A stretch of 64,000 nt of DNA from Rudanella sp031411995 (GTDB lineage Bacteria; Bacteroidota; Bacteroidia; Cytophagales; Spirosomataceae): the NCBI GenBank assembly GCA_031411995.1, contig JANOCD010000091.1:62001-126000 (forward strand). Direction: 5' to 3'. The notes beneath the pieces were generated by a model. That model did no database searches. It saw nothing but the letters and a program-made list of their open reading frames with translations, and was not told where the DNA came from. This document shows, in pieces, positions 61,001 through 64,000 of this stretch (positions are counted from its first letter, which is position 1; each line of letters begins with the position of its first letter). The position numbers and the translations under genes are program-made.

Positions 61001-61241
61001 TGCCGGGGCCATCGGCAACCGAACCATCGGAGCGGCAGCCCTGGGTGGGATGATGTTCGGCACTATTTTCGGGGTTATCATCATCCCCGGCTTGTACTAC
61101 ATATTTGCCAAACTGGCCGATGGCCGCCAGATGATTAAGGATGAAGAAGGTGAGCCGCTGACCGAAAATCTGGTTCATCAATTGGACACTTTTCCAGTAA
61201 CCGAAGAAGAAACAAATCATGTTGAAGAAACTCATAAATAA
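58023..61241 (+). CDS. RND efflux pump permease, HAE1/AcrB type
   Basis: A 1072-residue proton-driven inner-membrane pump with 12 transmembrane helices and two large periplasmic loops. The start MFNQFIRRPVFAIVISVMIV is typical. TM4 reads GIVVDNAIVVVEAV: the first of the two proton-relay aspartates of AcrB is kept and the second is Asn. The relay lysine is present in LLGKNAVLIVEFA. The branch is hydrophobe/amphiphile efflux, so drugs, dyes or bile-like compounds are more likely than metals. It overlaps the channel gene by 23 bases. Confidence 0.95.
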   Translation: MFNQFIRRPVFAIVISVMIVFVGILAIRQLPISQFPDIAPTTVNIFIDYPGASADVLVKSTLITLEQAINGVQDMRYIATDATSAGEATLRIVFEPGTDPNDAVIRVKTRVDQVMPLLPELVQREGVIITPIQPSMLMYVNLYSKTKSIDEKFLFNYATVSMIPEIQRTKGVARAQILGSRRYAMRVWLNPERMRAYTISVEEVMKALGEQSIIGRPGRLGQSSGIAAQSLEYVLTYKGRYSDPKEYENIIIRANSEGESIHLRDVARVELGSEFVNIYSNLDGQASAAIVLRQNYGSNAREVIGEVKAKLDKMKASFPPGMDYKISYDVSQFLDASIEQVTHTLRDAFLLVALVVFIFLGDWRSTLIPILAVPVSLIGAFFVMQLFGLSINLITLFALVLAIGIVVDNAIVVVEAVHAKFEEDPYITPFNAVKKVLGEISGAIIAITLVMVAVFVPISFMSGPVGTFYRQFSITMASSIVISGLIALTLTPVLCAMLLKNHHGHPRKKNLLTRSLDSFNRGFDKLTGRYVGLLRLIVNRRFVTFGVLVAFCLGTVYVNNVLPAGFIPNEDQSTIYAIIQTPPGSTLEKTNQVSQRLQKICKEVEGVETVSSLAGYEIMTEGRGSNAGTCLINLKTWSDRDHNVKEIMEKLEEKTRGLGAVIEFFEPPAIPGFGTSGGFSMRLLDKTTDTDYREFDEINKKFMADLGKRKELSGLFTFFAANYPQYELEIDNKLAMQKGVSIGKAMDNLNIMIGSTYEQGFTKFNQFFKVYVQSEPGFRRLPSDVLKLFVKNDAGEMVPYSAFMTLKKGQGPNEITRFNLYNSAAIQGLPAKGYTTADAIQAIREVAVKTLPKGYDIAFEGLSYDESIRGNESLYVFLVVLAFVYFVLAAQYESFILPFAVVFSLPVGVFGTFILLKLMGLENNIYAQIGLIMLVGLLGKNAVLIVEFAVQKRQQGATILDAAIEAARVRFRPILMTSFAFVAGLLPLIIATGAGAIGNRTIGAAALGGMMFGTIFGVIIIPGLYYIFAKLADGRQMIKDEEGEPLTENLVHQLDTFPVTEEETNHVEETHK

Positions 61242-62667
61242 CTGCCTGTACCGCGTCGGCGTACCGATTGCCTGCCTGTCGTTTGCAATAACGGCCTGCA
61301 AAGCCCCGGCTCTGATCGAAAAAACCGAGAATCGGATGGTGCCTGTTAGCTACAACACAGCCCAGGACTCGACCAATACGGGTAAGGTCCGGTGGAATGA
61401 GTTTTTCACCGACCCCAACCTGAATGCGCTGATCGATGTGGCCCTGAAAAATAACCAGGAACTGAACATTACGTTGCAGGAAATTGCCATTGCCAGCAAT
61501 GAAATCAGAGCCAGACAGGGAGCCTATTTGCCCTTTGTCGACTTCGGCGGTGGAGTTGGTGTCGAAAAGGTAGGCCGATATACCAGTCGGGGGGCTTCGG
61601 AGGCTGTTTCTGACTTTAACCCCCTCCGAAAAACTCCCGAGTTTGTACCCAACTTTATGGTAGGGCCAACGGCAACGTGGGAGGTGGACATCTGGCACAA
61701 ACTACGCAACGCCAAAAAAGCCGCCGTTATCCGCTACCAGTCAACCATTGAAGGTCGAAACTTCATGGTGACGAACCTGATTGCCGAAATAGCCAATTCA
61801 TATTATGAACTGCTAGCGTTGGATACGGAGCTGGCTATCGTTCAGCAGAACATCGAGATTCAGACCAACGCCCTGAACATCGTCAGGCTCCAGAAAGAGT
61901 CGGCCCGTGTCACTGAGTTGGCCGTTCGCCGGTTTGAAGCGCAGGTACTTAACACGCGGAGTATTCAGTTTACGCTGCAACAGCGGATCACAGAAACCGA
62001 GAACCGGATTAATTTCCTGACGGGCCGGTATCCGCAGCAGCCAATTGCCCGTGATCCTCAGGCATTCAACAAGGTAATACCCGTTGGTATGCAGGCTGGT
62101 GTCCCGACGCAATTGCTGCAAAATCGACCCGACATCCGACAGGCTGAACTAAACCTGGTGGCTGCCAAAATCGATGTAAAAGTGGCGCGGGCCAATTTCT
62201 ATCCGTCGCTGAACATTTCAGCCGCCATTGGGTTCCAGGCTTTCAATCCAACCCTGTTGCTGAGGCCCGAATCAATACTGTTTGCTTTGGCGGGTAGTAT
62301 AGCCGGTCCCTGGATTAATCGAAACGAAATCATTGCTACGTATTACAGTGCCAATGCCCGGCAAACGCAGGCTGCTTACAATTACGAACGGACGGTGTTG
62401 AATGCCTACTTTGAAGTGGCCAATCAACTGGCGAAGATCAGTAACTTAGAGAAAAGTTATGACCTGAAAACAAAGCAAGTGCAGGCCCTCAACCAGTCGG
62501 TCTCGATTTCGAATACGCTTTTCAACTCAGCCAGAGCCGATTACATGGAAGTGTTGCTAACGCAACGCGATGCTTTGGAATCGAAGTTTGACCTGATCGA
62601 AACCAAAATGCAGCAGATGCACGCTGTGGTTAACACCTACCGGGCCTTAGGGGGTGGCTGGCATTGA
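61219..62667 (+). CDS. TolC/NodT-type outer-membrane efflux lipoprotein
   Basis: A 482-residue channel subunit. A lipoprotein signal ends in FAITAC (cysteine ~30). Two outer-membrane efflux repeats are visible: WNEFFTDPNLNALIDVALKNNQELNI with its long helices, then LLQNRPDIRQAELNLVAAKIDVKVARANFYPSLNI, the hallmark of the NodT family. It completes the tripartite pump with the two genes upstream and ends the operon. Confidence 0.94.
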   Translation: MLKKLINNCLYRVGVPIACLSFAITACKAPALIEKTENRMVPVSYNTAQDSTNTGKVRWNEFFTDPNLNALIDVALKNNQELNITLQEIAIASNEIRARQGAYLPFVDFGGGVGVEKVGRYTSRGASEAVSDFNPLRKTPEFVPNFMVGPTATWEVDIWHKLRNAKKAAVIRYQSTIEGRNFMVTNLIAEIANSYYELLALDTELAIVQQNIEIQTNALNIVRLQKESARVTELAVRRFEAQVLNTRSIQFTLQQRITETENRINFLTGRYPQQPIARDPQAFNKVIPVGMQAGVPTQLLQNRPDIRQAELNLVAAKIDVKVARANFYPSLNISAAIGFQAFNPTLLLRPESILFALAGSIAGPWINRNEIIATYYSANARQTQAAYNYERTVLNAYFEVANQLAKISNLEKSYDLKTKQVQALNQSVSISNTLFNSARADYMEVLLTQRDALESKFDLIETKMQQMHAVVNTYRALGGGWH

Positions 62668-62674
62668 GTCTTGT

Positions 62675-62732
62675 TTCTAATGCCGTTCTAATTTCGTCCT
62701 AACCCAGGCCTAACATCAGTATATAACCTTTG
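62675..62732 (+). promoter_or_regulatory. Four 11-bp phased repeats plus -7 element, second target of the same regulator
   Basis: TTCTAAT, TTCTAAT, TCCTAAC and GCCTAAC start at 62675, 62686, 62697 and 62708, exactly 11 bp apart. CTTTG ends at 62732, with TTTG again 21 bp after the start of the last repeat. Unit sequence and spacing match the array at 56443-56500. The gene at 62797 follows. Confidence 0.7.
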
Positions 62733-62796
62733 TAGGGATAACGAAAAGGGGGATTCAGATAATCTCCCATAGCGTTGTCGATCTACTTTTTAACTG

Positions 62797-63195
62797 ATGA
62801 AAGCCATGAAAGCGAGCCTTTTGATTATATTTTTCGGTGTTCTTTTTACCCTGCCCGCACGCGCTCAGGAACAGACCGCCTTACGAAATGACCCCACATA
62901 TTCGACGCACAATTATAAGCATCCCAACAAAGCGGCTATGGCCCAAAAGTGGGGTGCCAAAAAAGGCGTAGCCGTTCCGGTGGTGGGTTATACAGCCGGA
63001 CAACTAGCTAACTACAAACAACAAAGGCCCAGTAGTGTACCTGTTGGGGGACTGTCGATACCGTATACCCCATCGACCAGTTTAGCTGACCGTAACTACA
63101 AAATTCAGCGCATACATTCTCCCCGTCAAACTGTTCAACCAGATTCACAACTGGCCAATAAGCCCCTGAATCAGTCGACTACGGATGGGAACTAA
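62797..63195 (+). CDS. Small secreted protein, predicted co-regulated with the efflux pump
   Basis: A 132-residue exported protein with a signal peptide ending near LPARAQ (~23). The mature part is rich in Lys, Pro, Gln, Ser and Asn and appears largely disordered (HNYKHPNKAAMAQKWGAKKG). I do not recognise a family. It has its own copy of the 11-bp phased-repeat promoter found in front of the efflux operon, which is the best clue to its function. An internal ATG (62806) is an alternative start. Confidence 0.65.
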   Translation: MKAMKASLLIIFFGVLFTLPARAQEQTALRNDPTYSTHNYKHPNKAAMAQKWGAKKGVAVPVVGYTAGQLANYKQQRPSSVPVGGLSIPYTPSTSLADRNYKIQRIHSPRQTVQPDSQLANKPLNQSTTDGN

Positions 63196-64000
63196 AAGGG
63201 CCTGATTGTAAAGCCGCTAACGGCAGGGGATGAGGTGGGCTTAGACGATTTCACGCCAAACAACACCCGTGTTAGTTTGAAGGGGCGAATGAGAAACCAG
63301 TAAAGGCTCAAACAAACCAGCAGGGTTGACAAACTAACGAACAGGAAACCGTCGTAAACACCCAGCTTGGTTTGTTTGAGTACCCAATACCCAATCAACA
63401 CAATCACGGTTTGGTGCAGAATATAGAACGGATATATCGCTTCAGTCAGGTACGGAAGAATTGGGCGGTTTATGTTCAGATAACAATAACCATAGGCCAC
63501 TGTCATCAGCACCGAAAACCAGGTCAGGCAGTCGGTAGCGATCAGATAAGCAATTTCCCAGGCCAGGATATCAGGCCCTTCAGTGTCATATACCGCAAGA
63601 ATGCCATACATCGCAACCGTGCAAATCAGTGTTCCACCCAAAAAAATGCGTCGCTGATTGGTGAGAAGTTGCGCAAACGAAGGTCGGCTCAGGAGCAGAT
63701 AGCCAAACCAGAATAGCAGGAGGTTTTTTACGAAATACGCCCAATCATTGATTAACGCATGGGTTTCGTCAGGGAAATAGGGTTTCAGCGTAATCTGACT
63801 AACAAAAATAATCACGCCCCCCAGCCACATCACCCCCCCCGGTCGCGCTATGACTCTGCTTACCCAGTCGGTAAACCGCTCGCCGGATTCGCTTTTCAAC
63901 CACCGAAACAGGGGAATACTGAGCAGTGAATACACAAACAGGTAGGCCACAAACCACAGGTGATGCCAACTGAACGCGCCCCCTGTACCGCCATCGTGGT
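63192..64000 (-). CDS. Acyltransferase family 3 membrane protein (5' partial)
   Basis: Multi-pass membrane protein, truncated by the window end. The frame stays open to 64000 and reads GGAFSWHHLWFVAYLFVYSL at the edge. The W-H-L-W-F motif is characteristic of acyltransferase-3 (OafB/NolL) proteins, which O-acetylate sugars. A GTG at 63950 is internal, not the start. About seven further hydrophobic segments follow; AIYPFYILHQTVIVLIGYWV near the C-terminus is also typical. Its stop overlaps the stop of the convergent gene. Confidence 0.87.
   Translation of the reverse strand, partial: HDGGTGGAFSWHHLWFVAYLFVYSLLSIPLFRWLKSESGERFTDWVSRVIARPGGVMWLGGVIIFVSQITLKPYFPDETHALINDWAYFVKNLLLFWFGYLLLSRPSFAQLLTNQRRIFLGGTLICTVAMYGILAVYDTEGPDILAWEIAYLIATDCLTWFSVLMTVAYGYCYLNINRPILPYLTEAIYPFYILHQTVIVLIGYWVLKQTKLGVYDGFLFVSLSTLLVCLSLYWFLIRPFKLTRVLFGVKSSKPTSSPAVSGFTIRPF

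Noticed and set aside
1..64000. tRNA, rRNA, tmRNA or riboswitch genes
   Set aside because: None recognised by eye in the intergenic regions; a covariance-model scan would be needed to exclude small RNAs.

Overview
The window is bacterial chromosome from a Bacteroidota member, most likely a Cytophagales/Spirosomaceae organism (Spirosoma or a close relative). This rests on the gene content: DUF1573 and DUF4199 proteins, an outer-membrane receptor with a carboxypeptidase-regulatory-like domain, a plug-without-barrel protein, LytTR/LytS pairs, a Uma2 protein, a GMC oxidoreductase and many lipoproteins. It also rests on promoters of the Bacteroidota type (TTG-19-TAnnTTTG) and on weak or absent Shine-Dalgarno sites. 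The genus is an inference. I saw no tRNA, rRNA, CRISPR array, prophage or intact insertion sequence.

Layout. 0-8.4 kb: a truncated S9 peptidase, DUF1573 protein, an OmpR-type two-component pair bracketed by octamer-repeat elements, a VapBC-type toxin-antitoxin pair, a GH43 enzyme and a beta-propeller protein. 8.4-18.8 kb: a lipoprotein, an MFS transporter, a second toxin-antitoxin pair, a lone osmoprotectant-type ABC ATPase, a viroplasmin-RNase H protein, a beta-lactamase-like hydrolase, an RsbQ hydrolase coupled to a sensor kinase, and a secreted nuclease. 19-24 kb: thrB-yicC-pdxA opposite a hydroxyacid dehydrogenase; PdxA here carries a very large charged disordered extension and a second internal insertion. 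24-37 kb: GH105, membrane and sugar-transfer enzymes, a GMC oxidoreductase and treY. 37-42 kb: a degenerate sigma/anti-sigma-like pair and a three-subunit molybdenum aldehyde/xanthine dehydrogenase. 42-45.5 kb: two overlapping STAND-like ATPases behind a perfect 23-bp inverted repeat that abuts the first start codon. 45.6-54 kb: LytTR/LytS, DUF4199 and two large envelope proteins. 54-64 kb: an OmpR-type two-component system next to a complete RND efflux system, a small secreted protein and a truncated acyltransferase.

How the genes work together. The clearest regulatory circuit is at the right. Four direct repeats at exact 11-bp spacing, followed at the same 21-bp distance by CTTTG, lie in front of both the efflux operon and the separate small secreted protein gene. 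This predicts one regulon under the adjacent response regulator. A similar phased array lies between the left two-component system and the DUF1573 gene. The strongest candidates for undescribed biology are the ATPase pair, the octamer hairpin elements that supply protein C-termini and a start codon, and the disordered PdxA.
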